A program made the translations under genes and the position numbers. The notes under the pieces are model-generated. The model was not told the origin of the DNA and searched no databases. It saw only the letters and a program-made list of their open reading frames with translations. Positions 7,364-18,500 of a stretch of 64,000 nucleotides of DNA are shown piece by piece (position 1 is the first letter of the stretch; each line of letters opens with the position of its first letter). Source of the stretch: Gloeomargarita lithophora Alchichica-D10 (lineage in GTDB: Bacteria > Cyanobacteriota > Cyanobacteriia > Gloeomargaritales > Gloeomargaritaceae); the NCBI RefSeq assembly GCF_001870225.1, contig NZ_CP017675.1, positions 388,697-452,696 of the forward strand, in the 5' to 3' direction.

Positions 7364-9839
7364 GCCAGGGTTCGGTGGAGCAACTGGGGGGAGCCACCCG
7401 CACTAGGGGAGCCAATGCCAGCAGTTCTGCCCCCAACTGGCCTTGACAGCAGGCGGTGAAATAGCGTTCCTGGATGCGTTCCATCTGGGGGGGCAGGGGG
7501 AGGTGTTCCGCCAGGGTAAATAATTTTTGCCACCTTTGGACCCCAATTCCCAACAGATGGGCGGGTAAGCGGGTGAGGAGTTCCTCTAGCCAGGTGAGCA
7601 ATAGCCGCTCGATGATTTGCCGCCCTTCTTGAATGTCCAAGCGTACCCCCACCTGTTGCACTTCCTGGGTGAGGCTGTGCAGTTCGTGGATATAGACCGT
7701 GCCGTTGGGGGGGCCGTCGTGGAGGGGGTTGCTGGTTTCCAGTTCCAGCCGCCGCAGGAGGGACATGACCCGCTGGCTGAGGGTAATGGCGGCGGCCACC
7801 TGCAATTCCTGCGGTACACATAAATGATCCCGGCGGAAGGCCATGATCACGCCGTAATTTTCCCGGTACACCTGGCTGTACAGTTGGTCGAGTTGGGTGA
7901 GGGTGTTTTGCGCCAGTAACCCGATAATGCGTTGCCGTTCCTGGCTGAAAATGTCCGGCAGGCCATAGCAGGTAGCGCTGTCAAATAACCGCCCCATCGC
8001 CAGAACGGTTTGCGCCCCACTCCCCTGGTGAAAGGTTTCCAGCAATTGTTGGCGCAGGTGTTGGTAGGTTTTGCGGTGGGTAAATTCCTGCAAACAACAG
8101 TGAAAATCCCAGCCGCCCAGGTGCAAAACCGCCATGACCAGGTGTTTTTCTTCCCAGTTGATTACCGAAGTGATGCTCAGTTCCCCCAACGCCAGGGTGA
8201 GCGTCCCCAACCGATGGATTTGGTAATCGTTTTGCTCGATGTTGTAGCAGTAAATCTGCTCCTGGCGGGGGTATTGGGTATAAAGGGAGCTAATGCCGTA
8301 GTGGGCGGCCACCTGGGTTACCGTCACCCGTGCCGTTTCCACCCGTTGTTGATAGACCATTTCCCCGTTCACATACTGGGGCAAATTGCTGGGGGCGAGG
8401 GCGAGGCGTTTACGAAATTCCGCTTCTAAATCCTGACCCGTCACCTCCCGCACCAATTCCATCGCCCGGGCAGCATAGCGGAGGATTTGCGTCCCCTCCG
8501 GGCGGGACAATTCATCAAAAAACCAACCGCAACTGGTGAACATAAACAGGCGATAGCGTTGCATTTCCAACAACCGCAGGACATCCACCTGCTCTTCCCC
8601 GGTGAGGGGGTAGCGTTGCTGGTGCGCCAAAAACCGCTGATTCCGTTCCTGGGTGCGCTCCCGAATCACCTCAATATAGGCATCCCTGGCTCCCCAGGGG
8701 TCAACCAACCATTCCCCCGCCCATTCCTCGTAAAGCGCATCCAACTGCTGAGCCAACCAATCCAAACTCTGCCGCAGGGGTGCCCGCCATTTCTGATGCC
8801 AACCGCCCCCGCCGCCACAACCGCAGTCCGACCGCCAGCGTTCAATGCCGTGGGCACAACTCCAGGCCGTGCGGGGTTTAATGATAATTTCCCAATCGGG
8901 CGGGTGCAGGCTGAGATAATGGGCAAAATTCGTCACCTGCCAGCCCCGCTGGGGAATATCCCGGGTCAGGGCGTAGGCAATGGTCTTTTCCGCCCCCTTT
9001 TTGTGGTGGCCAAAGGTTTCCCCGTCCGTAGCCACCGCAATCAACTGGGTGCGCCCCGGTTGCACCGCCATCCCCAACCGCCCCGTCAGATTGTGGCTAC
9101 TGTTTAAGGTTTCCCCAAAGCCCATATCCCCGGAAATCGGCCCGTCATAGACAAAAATGGCAATTTCCCGCTGGGTGCCCCACTCCGGCAGGATGTCATC
9201 GGGAATCCGGCACAGGTAGGGACGGGTGGGGTCAATCTGGCCGCCCCCCACTTCGTACCAATCCTGGGTGTCCAGAGGCCGACAGCGCTGGGCTTGGGAC
9301 GGGGCAATAATGGTGAACTTAAACCCCTCCGCCACCAACACCGCCAGGGTTTCGTAATCAATCGCCGTTTCCGCCAACCAAATCCCTTCGGGTGCCCGAC
9401 CAAACCGGGAAATAAAATCCTGCTTCGCCCACCGCACCTGGGTAAGTTTATCCTGGGTGGAAGCCAAGGGCATGATGATGTGGTTATAAACCTGGGCAAT
9501 GGCATTCCCATGCCCGTTCAAGCGTTGACAACTGCGCCGGTCGGCTTCAATGATCCGCTGGTAGGTTTCCAGGTCGTAGCGCTCCAACCAATTAAACAAC
9601 GTCGGGCCAATATTGAAACTCAGGTACTCAAAATTGTTGGCAATATCCAAAATCTCCCCGGATTCACCCAACACCCGGGCGAAGGCATTGGGACGGTAGC
9701 ATTCGTGGAAAATACGTTCATTCCAATCGTGGAAGGGACTGGCACCCTCCTGGCGCTCAATGGCCTCTAAATAAGGGTTCTCCCGGGGCGGCTGGTAAAA
9801 ATGCCCGTGAATGGTCACATAAACTTGGGTGGTTTCCAT
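7254..9839 (-). CDS. GH57-like / DUF3536 glycoside hydrolase family protein
   Basis: The 861-residue protein starts METTQVYVTIHGHFYQPPRENPYLEAIE, the usual GH57-plus-DUF3536 N-terminus. Other marks are FNIGPTLFNWLE, the catalytic-type region WLAETAIDYETL, and TDGETFGHHKKG near residue 300, which resembles the GH57 acid region. A Gly/Cys-rich CGCGGGGG stretch follows, and then the DUF3536 half. GH57 enzymes act on alpha-glucans by hydrolysis, transfer or branching. This subfamily is uncharacterised to my knowledge. The ATG at 9839 is preferred over one 60 nt upstream because conservation begins there. The 3' end is antisense to the aldo/keto reductase tail over 110 nt, and the last 20 codons are Pro/Gly/Ala-rich. 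Confidence 0.87.
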   Translation of the reverse strand: METTQVYVTIHGHFYQPPRENPYLEAIERQEGASPFHDWNERIFHECYRPNAFARVLGESGEILDIANNFEYLSFNIGPTLFNWLERYDLETYQRIIEADRRSCQRLNGHGNAIAQVYNHIIMPLASTQDKLTQVRWAKQDFISRFGRAPEGIWLAETAIDYETLAVLVAEGFKFTIIAPSQAQRCRPLDTQDWYEVGGGQIDPTRPYLCRIPDDILPEWGTQREIAIFVYDGPISGDMGFGETLNSSHNLTGRLGMAVQPGRTQLIAVATDGETFGHHKKGAEKTIAYALTRDIPQRGWQVTNFAHYLSLHPPDWEIIIKPRTAWSCAHGIERWRSDCGCGGGGGWHQKWRAPLRQSLDWLAQQLDALYEEWAGEWLVDPWGARDAYIEVIRERTQERNQRFLAHQQRYPLTGEEQVDVLRLLEMQRYRLFMFTSCGWFFDELSRPEGTQILRYAARAMELVREVTGQDLEAEFRKRLALAPSNLPQYVNGEMVYQQRVETARVTVTQVAAHYGISSLYTQYPRQEQIYCYNIEQNDYQIHRLGTLTLALGELSITSVINWEEKHLVMAVLHLGGWDFHCCLQEFTHRKTYQHLRQQLLETFHQGSGAQTVLAMGRLFDSATCYGLPDIFSQERQRIIGLLAQNTLTQLDQLYSQVYRENYGVIMAFRRDHLCVPQELQVAAAITLSQRVMSLLRRLELETSNPLHDGPPNGTVYIHELHSLTQEVQQVGVRLDIQEGRQIIERLLLTWLEELLTRLPAHLLGIGVQRWQKLFTLAEHLPLPPQMERIQERYFTACCQGQLGAELLALAPLVRVAPPSCSTEPWLKPRTTVDRYLPPTVDAPGATVATRPPAGGGAPGKF

Positions 9840-10158
9840 CGCTGTCCCCTCCGGCTCAGATTTCGTTACGTTTGCCCCAAACGACCCCAAATTTGGCAAT
9901 TGTGGGGACGAGATGCCCTAATTGCCTAGAGTAGTCCCTCTTTTTCCCCAGGCAAGGATTTCTCCCCATAATCTTCAGAATTGGCCGACCCCGGCGGATT
10001 TTATAGAAACGTTACAAGAATATTAAGGGAATAAACCCCGATTGGGACGATATTTGCCGGAATTTTGCTGGAATTTTGCCGAAAATTTCATTTTTATAAC
10101 TTGTAGTCCCTCCCTTCGGTGGAGTAGGCTAGGAGTACCTGGAGTAGTTGTAATTTAT
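9840..10158. other. Divergent intergenic region
   Basis: This gap separates the divergently transcribed GH57 gene and the CPP1-like gene. It is AT-richer than its surroundings and should hold both promoters. I found no repeat element, small gene or confident promoter hexamer pair in it. A frame open from 10042 joins the CPP1-like gene, but it lacks conserved residues before the ATG at 10159. Confidence 0.4.
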
Positions 10159-10764
10159 ATGAACGAAACCAATCCCTACGTGCAACTTGGGGTCAGCGAA
10201 GATGCCTCCTTTGAAGAAGTCCAGGCGGCGCGGGCGCAACTGCTGAGCCAATGCGAAGGGGATGAACGGCGGTCTCAGGGGGTAGAGATGGCCTACGATG
10301 CGATTTTGATGGATCGCCTGCGCCAAAGACAAGAGGGGCGGATCAAGGTGCCGGAGCGGATTCGCTACGCCGAGCGGAATGTGGTGGCAACGGCGGAAAA
10401 AAATGACACCCGCACGGTCACATTTCCAGCCTGGGCGGAAAATTTACGCTCGTTTGTGGATACTCCCAGTGCCCAGGATGTGGCCTTGCCCGCCCTGGTC
10501 TATGGGGGGTTGGGCTATTGGGCGTGGGCGGCCAGTGCCGGTGCCGCTTTGCCGGTGGCGTTGGGCATCGCCAGTGGTTTGTTTTTTATCAACCGCAAGG
10601 AAAACCGCTTTGGACGGGCACTCCTGCTGACGGTGCTGGGGTTGCTGGTGGGGGCGTTGGTGGGGAATGTGTTACTCAGCTTGAGTTTGGGGTTGAATCC
10701 CAATACGGCGATTAGCTGGGGAATTTTTGTGATCCTTTGGTTGGTGAGTAGTTTTTTGCGTTAG
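10159..10764 (+). CDS. CPP1-like (chaperone-like protein of POR1) membrane protein
   Basis: The 201-residue protein has an N-terminal J-like region without an HPD motif (NPYVQLGVSEDASFEEVQAARAQLL), then RLRQRQEGRIKVPERIRYAE. Three or four C-terminal hydrophobic segments follow (GGLGYWAWAASAGAALPVALG, LLLTVLGLLVGALVGNVLLSL, ISWGIFVILWLVSSFL). This is the layout of CPP1, which in plants stabilises protochlorophyllide oxidoreductase at the membrane. Cyanobacterial homologues are conserved but less studied. The start was chosen at MNETNPY because the upstream extension is not conserved-looking. The family is a confident match; a role in chlorophyll synthesis is inference. Confidence 0.85.
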   Translation: MNETNPYVQLGVSEDASFEEVQAARAQLLSQCEGDERRSQGVEMAYDAILMDRLRQRQEGRIKVPERIRYAERNVVATAEKNDTRTVTFPAWAENLRSFVDTPSAQDVALPALVYGGLGYWAWAASAGAALPVALGIASGLFFINRKENRFGRALLLTVLGLLVGALVGNVLLSLSLGLNPNTAISWGIFVILWLVSSFLR

Positions 10765-10830
10765 GTTCGCCGGGGATTTTGGGCTGGTGTGCCGTTTGAC
10801 GGTCATGGGTTAGGTACCTAAAATGCTAAA

Positions 10831-10936
10831 GGACACCTCTATTTATTTGAACTAATAGAAAAAACTATCGCTGGAATGTCCATATTATCGAGAGATACGG
10901 GGGGGTTGCCCCTGCGACCTATTTTTAGAGGTGTCC
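10831..10936. repeat. Family A inverted-repeat element, copy 2
   Basis: A 106-bp element with ends GGACACCTCTATTTATTTGAA and ATTTTTAGAGGTGTCC. It lacks an exact short target duplication. It sits between imperfect 16-nt direct repeats (GTACCTAAAATGCTAA near 10814 and GTACCCAAAATGCTAA near 10953). The region 10765-11010 is otherwise empty. Confidence 0.78.
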
Positions 10937-11010
10937 ATCTGTTTGCTCGTGTACCCAAAATGCTAACATTCTGCCGAAGAACTATTTAGGGTGATTGGCA
11001 CAGTATAACC

Positions 11011-12180
11011 TTACCCCTCGCCCCCGTACAATTTGCTGGGAATGCCTTGACAACCACCGGGGATGGTACTGCGGGTGCGGCTCCCCCCCCAGGCGCAGAG
11101 ATAGAGCCGTTGTTCTTCCGACAGGTTGAAAACGCCGGTAAAATCCGCCCCCTCGACAATGGCACCGCTAAACTCACCGGTTTGCATATTCGGTCGCTCC
11201 CCGGTGATCCAGGGCTGGTAGGGGCTGGCATAATCCAGCTTTTCCGGGGCACCGTAGCAAAAGACCGCCCCCTGTAGATTGGCACCGTTGAACTTGGCCC
11301 CCTGGAGGTTGCTCATGGCGAAGTTGGTGCGATTGAGATTGCAATTGCTAAAATTGGTGCCGTTCAAATCCGCCTTACTGAAGTCCACCCGGCGTAAATC
11401 CGTGCCGGTTAAATCCGTCCCGGCCAGCATATTTTCCAGGTCAATCACCCGCTCCCCATGCTCCCGGTCCTCCTGGTACAACCCGTAACCATCCAGAATC
11501 GGTCGCCCCAACCGTTGATCCCGTTTCAGGGGGGTGAGGAGTTTCGCCATAGACAAAAACCGCACCACCTTGGCCTTCCCTTCGGCATTGACACTGCTGA
11601 GCAAAGCCGCCGTCCGCCCCTCGGCAATCATCCGCTCCTGGGGCCAGTCTTCCAAAAAACCCTGTTCATCTAAGGCCAGCTCGGAAATGCCCTGAAAGTA
11701 AGAATCTATGGTTTGTTGCTGGGTAATCCGGTTTTGTTGCTCCGTGAGAACTTTAGAAATCACATACTGTTGCCAGGAAATCACCGCGGCAACTAAAGCC
11801 ACCATAATTTGCCCCACCGCCCCCAAACTATCCCCCAAAGCCGAGGCAATAGTCCAATTAATCTGTAAACCGCCCTGCCCCCAAAGCCAGACCAGGAACC
11901 CAATAAACCCGGTGATCAGGGTTACGCCCCCGAGAAAAAATGAAGATTCCTCTGGATTCACCACCAGGAAGATTTGCCGCAAAGAGTCCCAAAATAGCTC
12001 TATGGTCAATAGCACCGACAGCACCGTGACGAAACCCGCCAACCAATACCACCCCGCCAAAATCGCCACCATCAACAGCCCCACAATCACCAAAGTTAGG
12101 GGAACTTGGGCTTTTTTGAACCATTTACGAAACGGAAAGCGGGGCGGTTTGGCACTGGGGGAGTAGGTCATATCGGCCAT
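11011..12180 (-). CDS. Membrane-anchored pentapeptide-repeat protein
   Basis: The 389-residue protein has three or four hydrophobic helices in its first 150 residues (VPLTLVIVGLLMVAILAGWYWLAGFVTV, SSFFLGGVTLITGFIGFLVWLW, GAVGQIMVALVAAVISW). A soluble linker follows. From about residue 260 come A(D/N)LxG-type pentapeptide repeats (AGTDLTGTDLRRVDFSKADL, LQGAKFNGANLQGAVF). Pentapeptide repeats form a right-handed quadrilateral beta-helix. The family is abundant in cyanobacteria and mostly of unknown function. It lies 15 nt downstream of galE on the same strand and may share that transcript. Function is not assigned. Confidence 0.8.
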   Translation of the reverse strand: MADMTYSPSAKPPRFPFRKWFKKAQVPLTLVIVGLLMVAILAGWYWLAGFVTVLSVLLTIELFWDSLRQIFLVVNPEESSFFLGGVTLITGFIGFLVWLWGQGGLQINWTIASALGDSLGAVGQIMVALVAAVISWQQYVISKVLTEQQNRITQQQTIDSYFQGISELALDEQGFLEDWPQERMIAEGRTAALLSSVNAEGKAKVVRFLSMAKLLTPLKRDQRLGRPILDGYGLYQEDREHGERVIDLENMLAGTDLTGTDLRRVDFSKADLNGTNFSNCNLNRTNFAMSNLQGAKFNGANLQGAVFCYGAPEKLDYASPYQPWITGERPNMQTGEFSGAIVEGADFTGVFNLSEEQRLYLCAWGGSRTRSTIPGGCQGIPSKLYGGEG

Positions 12181-12195
12181 TATGATTGCGAGGTA

Positions 12196-13179
12196 CTAAT
12201 TCTGTACCTTAGCATAGGTGCCTTGATGCCATTTCCAGGCGGTTTGGACAATGGTGTGTAAATCAGAATGGTGACACCGCCAACCCAATTCCCGTTGCGC
12301 TAAGGTCACATCCGCCACCAACATGGGGGCATCCCCCAGCCGCCGTGCCGTTTCCCTGACCCGCACCCGTTGCCCGGTCACCTGCTCCACGGCGGCAATC
12401 ACCTCCCGCACCGAATAGCCCCGCCCCGTGCCCAGATTCACCGCCAGATTATCTTGATTTTTCTGCACATAATGCAACGCCTGGACATGGGCTTGCGCCA
12501 GGTCGGCCACATGGATAAAATCCCGCACCGCCGTGCCATCGGGGGTGTCATAGTCGGTGCCAAAAATTTGTATCTCCGTCCCCGCCAACAGAGCCAACAA
12601 AACCCGCGGGATCAGATGGGTTTCCGGGTCGTGGCATTCCCCCAATTCCCCGGCCAAATCTGCACCGGCGGCATTGAAATAACGTAGGGCGGCGTACTGC
12701 ATCCCGTAGGCTTGGCTGAACCAATGGAGTGCCTGTTCAATCGCCCGTTTCGATTCCCCGTAGGGATTGACCGGATTTTGCGGGTGGTTTTCCGTCAGGG
12801 GCAACCACTGGGGTTCCCCGTAAATGGCACAGGTGGAAGAAAAAATTAAGCGATTAACCCCAGTTTCTACCATCGCTTCGAGTAGATTTAATGTATTGAT
12901 AAAATTATTACGAAAATACTTATCTGGGCGACGCATGGATTCCCCAGCTTCGATGCTGGCGGCAAAATGTACTACCGCTTGAATGTCATACTTTTTTAGT
13001 ACATGAACCAATAATTCCCGGTCGGCCAAATCCCCCGTGATTACTTCTCCCCAGCGCACTGCCCAAAGATGCCCGGTGCTGAAATTATCCAGTACCACCG
13101 GCGTAAAACCCGCCTGCGCCAGGGCTTTGCAGGTGTGGCTACCGATATAACCCGCCCCACCGGTGACCAGGATCAACAT
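12196..13179 (-). CDS. galE: UDP-glucose 4-epimerase
   Basis: This 327-residue extended short-chain dehydrogenase starts [20 protein letters not shown] with the GxxGxxG NAD-binding motif. It carries the GalE hallmarks [22 protein letters not shown] (catalytic YxxxK-type) and [11 protein letters not shown], then [18 protein letters not shown]. It interconverts UDP-glucose and UDP-galactose in the cytoplasm. The start codon overlaps the end of the upstream decarboxylase gene by 7 nt, so the gene is translationally coupled to the UDP-sugar operon. An upstream extension of 21 codons is discarded because it precedes the Rossmann strand. Confidence 0.93.
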   Translation of the reverse strand: MLILVTGGAGYIGSHTCKALAQAGFTPVVLDNFSTGHLWAVRWGEVITGDLADRELLVHVLKKYDIQAVVHFAASIEAGESMRRPDKYFRNNFINTLNLLEAMVETGVNRLIFSSTCAIYGEPQWLPLTENHPQNPVNPYGESKRAIEQALHWFSQAYGMQYAALRYFNAAGADLAGELGECHDPETHLIPRVLLALLAGTEIQIFGTDYDTPDGTAVRDFIHVADLAQAHVQALHYVQKNQDNLAVNLGTGRGYSVREVIAAVEQVTGQRVRVRETARRLGDAPMLVADVTLAQRELGWRCHHSDLHTIVQTAWKWHQGTYAKVQN

Positions 13180-14108
13180 CGCTGGCGAATATCCGCAATC
13201 GTATGCCCCAACCCGGTACGCAAATCCACCTGGGGCGACCATTGGAGTTTAGTCTGCGCCAAGGTAATGTCCGGTCGCCGTTGTTGGGGGTCATCCTGGG
13301 GCAAGGGGTGAAATTTAATTACTGATTGGGTTCCCGTCAATTCTTGAATCACTTGCGCCAATTCTAATACGGTTAGCTCCTGGGGATTGCCCAAATTCAC
13401 CGGGTAGGGATAGTTGACCGCCATTAACCGCACGATGCCTTCAATCAAATCATCCACGTACTGAAAACTGCGGGTTTGATTGCCATTGCCATAGATGGTC
13501 AGGGGTTCGCCCCGCAATGCCTGATGGATAAAATTGGTCACCACCCGCCCATCAAGGATGTCCATCCGGGGGCCGTGGGTATTAAAAATGCGAATAATTC
13601 GTATAGATAAACCGTACTGCCGATGGAATGCTAAAGTCATCGCCTCTGCGTAACGTTTCGCCTCATCGTAAACACTGCGGGGGCCGGTGCAATTCACATG
13701 ACCCCAGTAGTCCTCCCGCTGGGGATGTTCCAACGGGTCGCCATAGACTTCGCTGGTGCTGGCGAGAAAAAACTGCGCCCCCCGCCGCCGGGCTAATTCC
13801 AACAAATGAAAAGTACCCTCACTATTCACCCGCAGGGTCGCCAGGGGTAAAGCTAAATACTTGGGTGGCGAAGCGGGGCTGGCAAAGTGCATTACCCAAT
13901 CCAAGGGTTCATCAATCGCCAGCGGGGTAATCACATCGTGCTGTATTTTTTGCACCTGGGGATGGTCGTGCCAATGCGCTAAATTCTCCCAGGAGCCTGT
14001 ACTGCAATTGTCCACGGCAATTACCCGCCAGTCGTCCCGCACCAACCGGTCGGTGAGATGACTGCCCACAAACCCCGCCGCCCCGGTGAGCAGAACCGTG
14101 CCCCCCAT
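13173..14108 (-). CDS. UDP-glucuronate decarboxylase (UDP-xylose synthase) type SDR
   Basis: This 311-residue extended SDR begins [22 protein letters not shown]. It has the UXS motifs [41 protein letters not shown] (catalytic Tyr and Lys) and [13 protein letters not shown] enzymes oxidise and decarboxylate UDP-glucuronate to UDP-xylose. The gene overlaps the preceding UDP-glucose dehydrogenase stop (TGATG). The product of one enzyme is therefore the substrate of the next, and both nucleotide sugars would feed surface polysaccharide or glycosylation. The function is well supported by motif and context. Confidence 0.9.
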   Translation of the reverse strand: MGGTVLLTGAAGFVGSHLTDRLVRDDWRVIAVDNCSTGSWENLAHWHDHPQVQKIQHDVITPLAIDEPLDWVMHFASPASPPKYLALPLATLRVNSEGTFHLLELARRRGAQFFLASTSEVYGDPLEHPQREDYWGHVNCTGPRSVYDEAKRYAEAMTLAFHRQYGLSIRIIRIFNTHGPRMDILDGRVVTNFIHQALRGEPLTIYGNGNQTRSFQYVDDLIEGIVRLMAVNYPYPVNLGNPQELTVLELAQVIQELTGTQSVIKFHPLPQDDPQQRRPDITLAQTKLQWSPQVDLRTGLGHTIADIRQRC

Positions 14109-15466
14109 CAGCGCCCCAGCCCCAGATAGGTAAACCCCGCCTGGCGCAACCGTTCCCGATCCAAAAAATTACGCCCATCCACCAGTAAGGCGTGACGCAT
14201 GAGCGGTGCCAACTCTTCCCAGGCGACATCCCGGTACTCCGGCCAGTCTGTCACCAGCACCAACCCGTCACAGTCCTGGGCTAATGTTTTTACATTGTCA
14301 TAATACTGTATTTCAAGTTTTTGCCATTCCCGTTGCGCCCTGGGTAAAGCCACCGGGTCATGCACCCGCACCCCCACCCCCCGTTCTACCAACTGCTGGG
14401 CAATTTCCAGGGCGGGCGCATCCCGCAGGTCGTCCGTGTGGGGCTTAAACGCCAGTCCCAACAACCCGATCCGCCGCCCTTTCAGGATTTTCAGGGTTTG
14501 CAGGAGTTTGTCCACCACCCATTGCCGTTGTTGGGCGTTCACCAGACGGCTGGCCTGGACAATCCCCATCCCCAAGCCATAATCCCGGGCGGTCGCAATC
14601 AAAGCCGCCGTATCTTTGCCAAAACAGGAACCGCCCCAGCCAATCCCCGCTTGCAAAAACTGACTGCCAATCCGTTGATCCAGGCCAATTCCGCGGGCGA
14701 TCTGGGTCACATCCGCCCCCACCCGTTCGGCGAGTTGTGCCATTTCGTTGATAAAACTGATTTTCAAAGCCAGAAACGCATTGGCCGCATATTTAATCAA
14801 TTCCGCTGAGGCCAAATCCGCCGTAATCAACGGCACCGCCACCAAACCCGCCGGACGGGGTAAAAAACTGGGGGGGGTGAAATTTTGCTCCAGGATGGGT
14901 TGGTACAATGTATGTAATAATTCTAGGGCTTGGGGTGCCTGGGTGCCCAACACCACCCGGTCGGGGTACAGGGTGTCGTGTAACGCCGAGCCTTCGCGCA
15001 AAAACTCAGGATTGGAGGCCACCGCAAAGGGAGGAGCGTTATGGGCACGGGTTTTCAGGGCTTCATCAATCAGGGTTTCCACCCAGTTACCACTGCCGAT
15101 GGGAACGGTGGATTTGTTCACAATCACGGTGAAATTTTGCCCCAAATGCCACCCCACCCCCTGGGCGGCCTGGCGCACGTAGGTCAAATCGGGATTGCCA
15201 TCGGGTAAAGCAGGCGTACCCACGGCGATAAATACTACCTGCGCCGGGGCAATGGCGGTGGCATAGTCGGTGGTAAAGGTCAGGTTTTTGCGCGCCAGTT
15301 GTAATAATTCCGCCAGATGGGGTTCATAGATGGGAATTTCCCCCCGTTGCAGGCGGTTTACCTTGGCGGCATCCACATCCAACCCGACCACCCGATGTCC
15401 CAGATAGGCGAGGGCGACCCCGGTGGTCAGACCCACATAACCCGTGCCGATAATGGCAACCTGCAC
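14108..15466 (-). CDS. ugd: UDP-glucose 6-dehydrogenase
   Basis: The 452-residue protein starts [24 protein letters not shown] (NAD-binding GxGxxG). It carries the catalytic-Cys segment [16 protein letters not shown], preceded by [20 protein letters not shown]. The C-terminal half has [20 protein letters not shown]. It oxidises UDP-glucose twice with NAD+ to UDP-glucuronate. It is the first gene of a leftward operon (UDP-glucose dehydrogenase, UDP-xylose synthase type, galE, and possibly the pentapeptide protein). The length is typical of the family. Confidence 0.94.
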   Translation of the reverse strand: MQVAIIGTGYVGLTTGVALAYLGHRVVGLDVDAAKVNRLQRGEIPIYEPHLAELLQLARKNLTFTTDYATAIAPAQVVFIAVGTPALPDGNPDLTYVRQAAQGVGWHLGQNFTVIVNKSTVPIGSGNWVETLIDEALKTRAHNAPPFAVASNPEFLREGSALHDTLYPDRVVLGTQAPQALELLHTLYQPILEQNFTPPSFLPRPAGLVAVPLITADLASAELIKYAANAFLALKISFINEMAQLAERVGADVTQIARGIGLDQRIGSQFLQAGIGWGGSCFGKDTAALIATARDYGLGMGIVQASRLVNAQQRQWVVDKLLQTLKILKGRRIGLLGLAFKPHTDDLRDAPALEIAQQLVERGVGVRVHDPVALPRAQREWQKLEIQYYDNVKTLAQDCDGLVLVTDWPEYRDVAWEELAPLMRHALLVDGRNFLDRERLRQAGFTYLGLGR

Positions 15467-15520
15467 CCCAAGCTCCTCGCAAATAATTTCTTTAGTGTAT
15501 GGGATTGGGGGTCGGAGCGG

Positions 15521-18500
15521 TTAGGGTTTACCCCAGGGCTGGGGTTGCTGGAGTAGGGCGGTGGCCGCCGCTGCCGATAGCGGTCGGGCAAACCAATAGC
15601 CCTGGCCGTAGATTTTGCTGAGCGGGGTCAAACTTTGCAGGAGTGCCAATTGCTGGGGGGTTTCAATGCCTTCCGCCACCACGTCCTTATTCAAAGTCAC
15701 CGCCAAGGCCACAATCGCCCGCACCAACTCCCCCCCCTGGGTCATTTGTTGGATAAACGAGCGGTCAATTTTCAGACAATCCACGGGTAAGCCCTGCAAT
15801 CGCCCCAGGGAGGAATAACCGGTGCCAAAATCATCAATACTCACCTGCACCCCCTGGTGACGGAGTTGGCTCAGGGCGTCACCTACGGTTTGGGGGTCGG
15901 CCATTAAGACCCCTTCGGTCACCTCCAGAACGAGCGCCTGGGGTGGTAATCCGCACCGGTGCAAGGTTTGGCTAATTTGGCTGACCAACTCATTAACCCG
16001 GCGGAACAACCGCCCGGACACATTCACCGCCAGGGTTAAATCCGGTCGCAGGGTACGCCATTGCGCCAACTGCTGGCAGGCCGTACCCAAAACCCATTGG
16101 CTCAGGGGATAAATCAACCCGGATTCCTCCGCCACCGGGATAAATACCCCCGGCGACACCAACCCCACCCCCGGTCTTTGCCAGCGCACCAGGGCCTCAA
16201 AACCGACAATTTGCCCCCGCTCTAACTGCACCACCGGCTGGTAATGGAGGACAAATTCCTGTTGGGAAAAACCCCGGCGCAGAGCCGTTTCCATCTCCAA
16301 CTGCCCCAGCACCCGGTCGTGCATCCCCGGTGCGAACACCTGCACCCCACAGCGACCCCCCAGTTTCACCTGGTACATGGCAATATCCGCATTGCGGAGA
16401 ATATCGGCGGGGCTATAATCCGGGTCGTCATTGAGGCACACCCCAATACTGCTCCCCAGCACCAATTCCTGCCCATCCACCCCAAAAGGTTGGAGCAATT
16501 CCTGCAACAGCCGCTCCGCCACCGCCTCCGCCTCCGTGACCCCGGCCACCGGCTCCAACAGCACCACAAACTCATCCCCCCCCAACCGGGCGAGGGTATC
16601 CCCTGGACGCACATGACGACGCAACCGGCGGGCAATCTCCTGCAACATTTGATCCCCCGCCGTATGCCCCAGACTGTCATTCACCAACTTGAACCGGTCT
16701 AAATCGGCAAACAGCACCGCATAGGCCGTTCCCCCCTGCTTGAGACTGCGCTGGTGGGCTTGGTGCAACTGATCCATGAGAAAATTGCGGTTGGGCAAAC
16801 CCGTCAAAGCATCGTGGAACGCATCGTAAAGCAACCGAGCTTCCATCTGTTTCCTGGAGGTAATGTCCCGATAGACCCACACCCACTCATCCCGCTCCGC
16901 CGCCGACCCGGACAAGGATAGAACCGTTAATTCGACCCACAAATCCTGATTATTTTTAGTATATTGCACCAATTCTGTGCGGATGGATGCGCCTTGTTTT
17001 TTGGACTTTTGGATATACTCCCACTGGGTTAAATCGGTTTTCTCGCCACACAATTCCCCCAGACCCAAGTTCTGAATTTCCGCCAAATCGTACCCGGTCA
17101 TCGCCAAAAACGTCGGATTGGCATAGATCACCCGCTGCCCCTGGGTAATGACAATGCCATCATTGGCACACACCACCACCGATTCCATCAACTGCAACCG
17201 CTCCTGCACCTGATGCGCCGTCGTCACATCCCGCCCCACCCACTGCACCTCCAGGATTTCCCCCCGGTCGTTGGTAATGGTTTTGGCCTGCCATTGTACC
17301 CAGCCGCAGATGCCATCCCCCCGGCCTAAGGGCTGTTCTCCCGCCGTCAACATCAATTCTTGGGGGGAGCATTGCAACACCCGCGCCGCCGGTTGCCCCA
17401 GATAGCGACACAGGGCAGGATTCACAAAGGTTAACCGGCCATTTTGGTCGTGGCGGCAAATCAGTTCACTCTGTTCTTCCACAATGTCCCGGTAGCGGGC
17501 TTCCTGATGGGCTAATTGCTCATACAATTCTCCCCGATGCAGTGCCAACCCCAGGCAGTTCGCCACCTGCTGGGCAAGTTGAATTTCCCCCTGGCTCCAA
17601 GGGCGGGGGCACTGGCAATGGTGCAGGATCAGCAAACCCCAGAGCCGTTCCCGATGGCGGATCGGCAGAACCAGGTTGGCCTGTACCCCAAATTGCGCCA
17701 AAAATTCCCGGTGGCAGGGTTGCAAATCGGCGGCACCTACATCCGCCATTACCTGCATCCGCCCCTGGCGATAGAGTTCTAAGTAATGTTCCCCAAAAGA
17801 ATGATCCTGAATTTGGGTATTCAGCAGGGTAAATTCCGGGTCACTCACCGCTTCAACCACAAACACCAGCGACCCATCCGGTTGTAGCGGGGCAATCGCC
17901 ACCCGATCCACCCCCAGGAGGGCTTGCAGTTGCTCCACCGCACACCCCATCACCGGCTCCATTTCTAAAGATGCCAGGATTTCGGTACTTAAATTTACCA
18001 AAAACCGGTTGTAATCGCCCTGCTGTTGGGTCAATTGTTCCGCCTGTTTGCGCGCCGTAATCTCCACACAGGCACCAATCAACCCCACCGGTTGCCCCTG
18101 GGAATTGCGGCGGGGGTGCCCCGTGCAGGCCAGCCAGAGGTCATTCCCATCGGCACAACGCACCCGAAAATCCGCCCGGTAGGGTATCCCCTCCCGCACC
18201 GCCTGCCCATAAACACCCTGGATAGCGGCTCGGTCTTCCGGGTGTACCAGGGCAAACCAACCCGCTCCCAATGCCATCTCCACCGGCCAACCCGTCAAGA
18301 CCGTCCATTGCCGGTTCACATAGGTAATTTGCCCCTGCCCATCCGCCAACCAAATCAACACCGGCGCATCATCGGTAACCTGACCCAACAGGCTTTCCTG
18401 CCCATTTTCCCCAAGGACAGGCATGACCAGCCCCACCGCCACCATCGCCGTCAGGGGGGTAAATTCCAGCGAGTAGCCCCCGTTCCCCCAGGTGAATTTT

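Noticed and set aside
10042-10158. N-terminal extension of the CPP1-like gene
   Set aside because: The extra 39 residues lie in an AT-rich upstream region, show no conserved pattern and precede the usual start MNETNPY.
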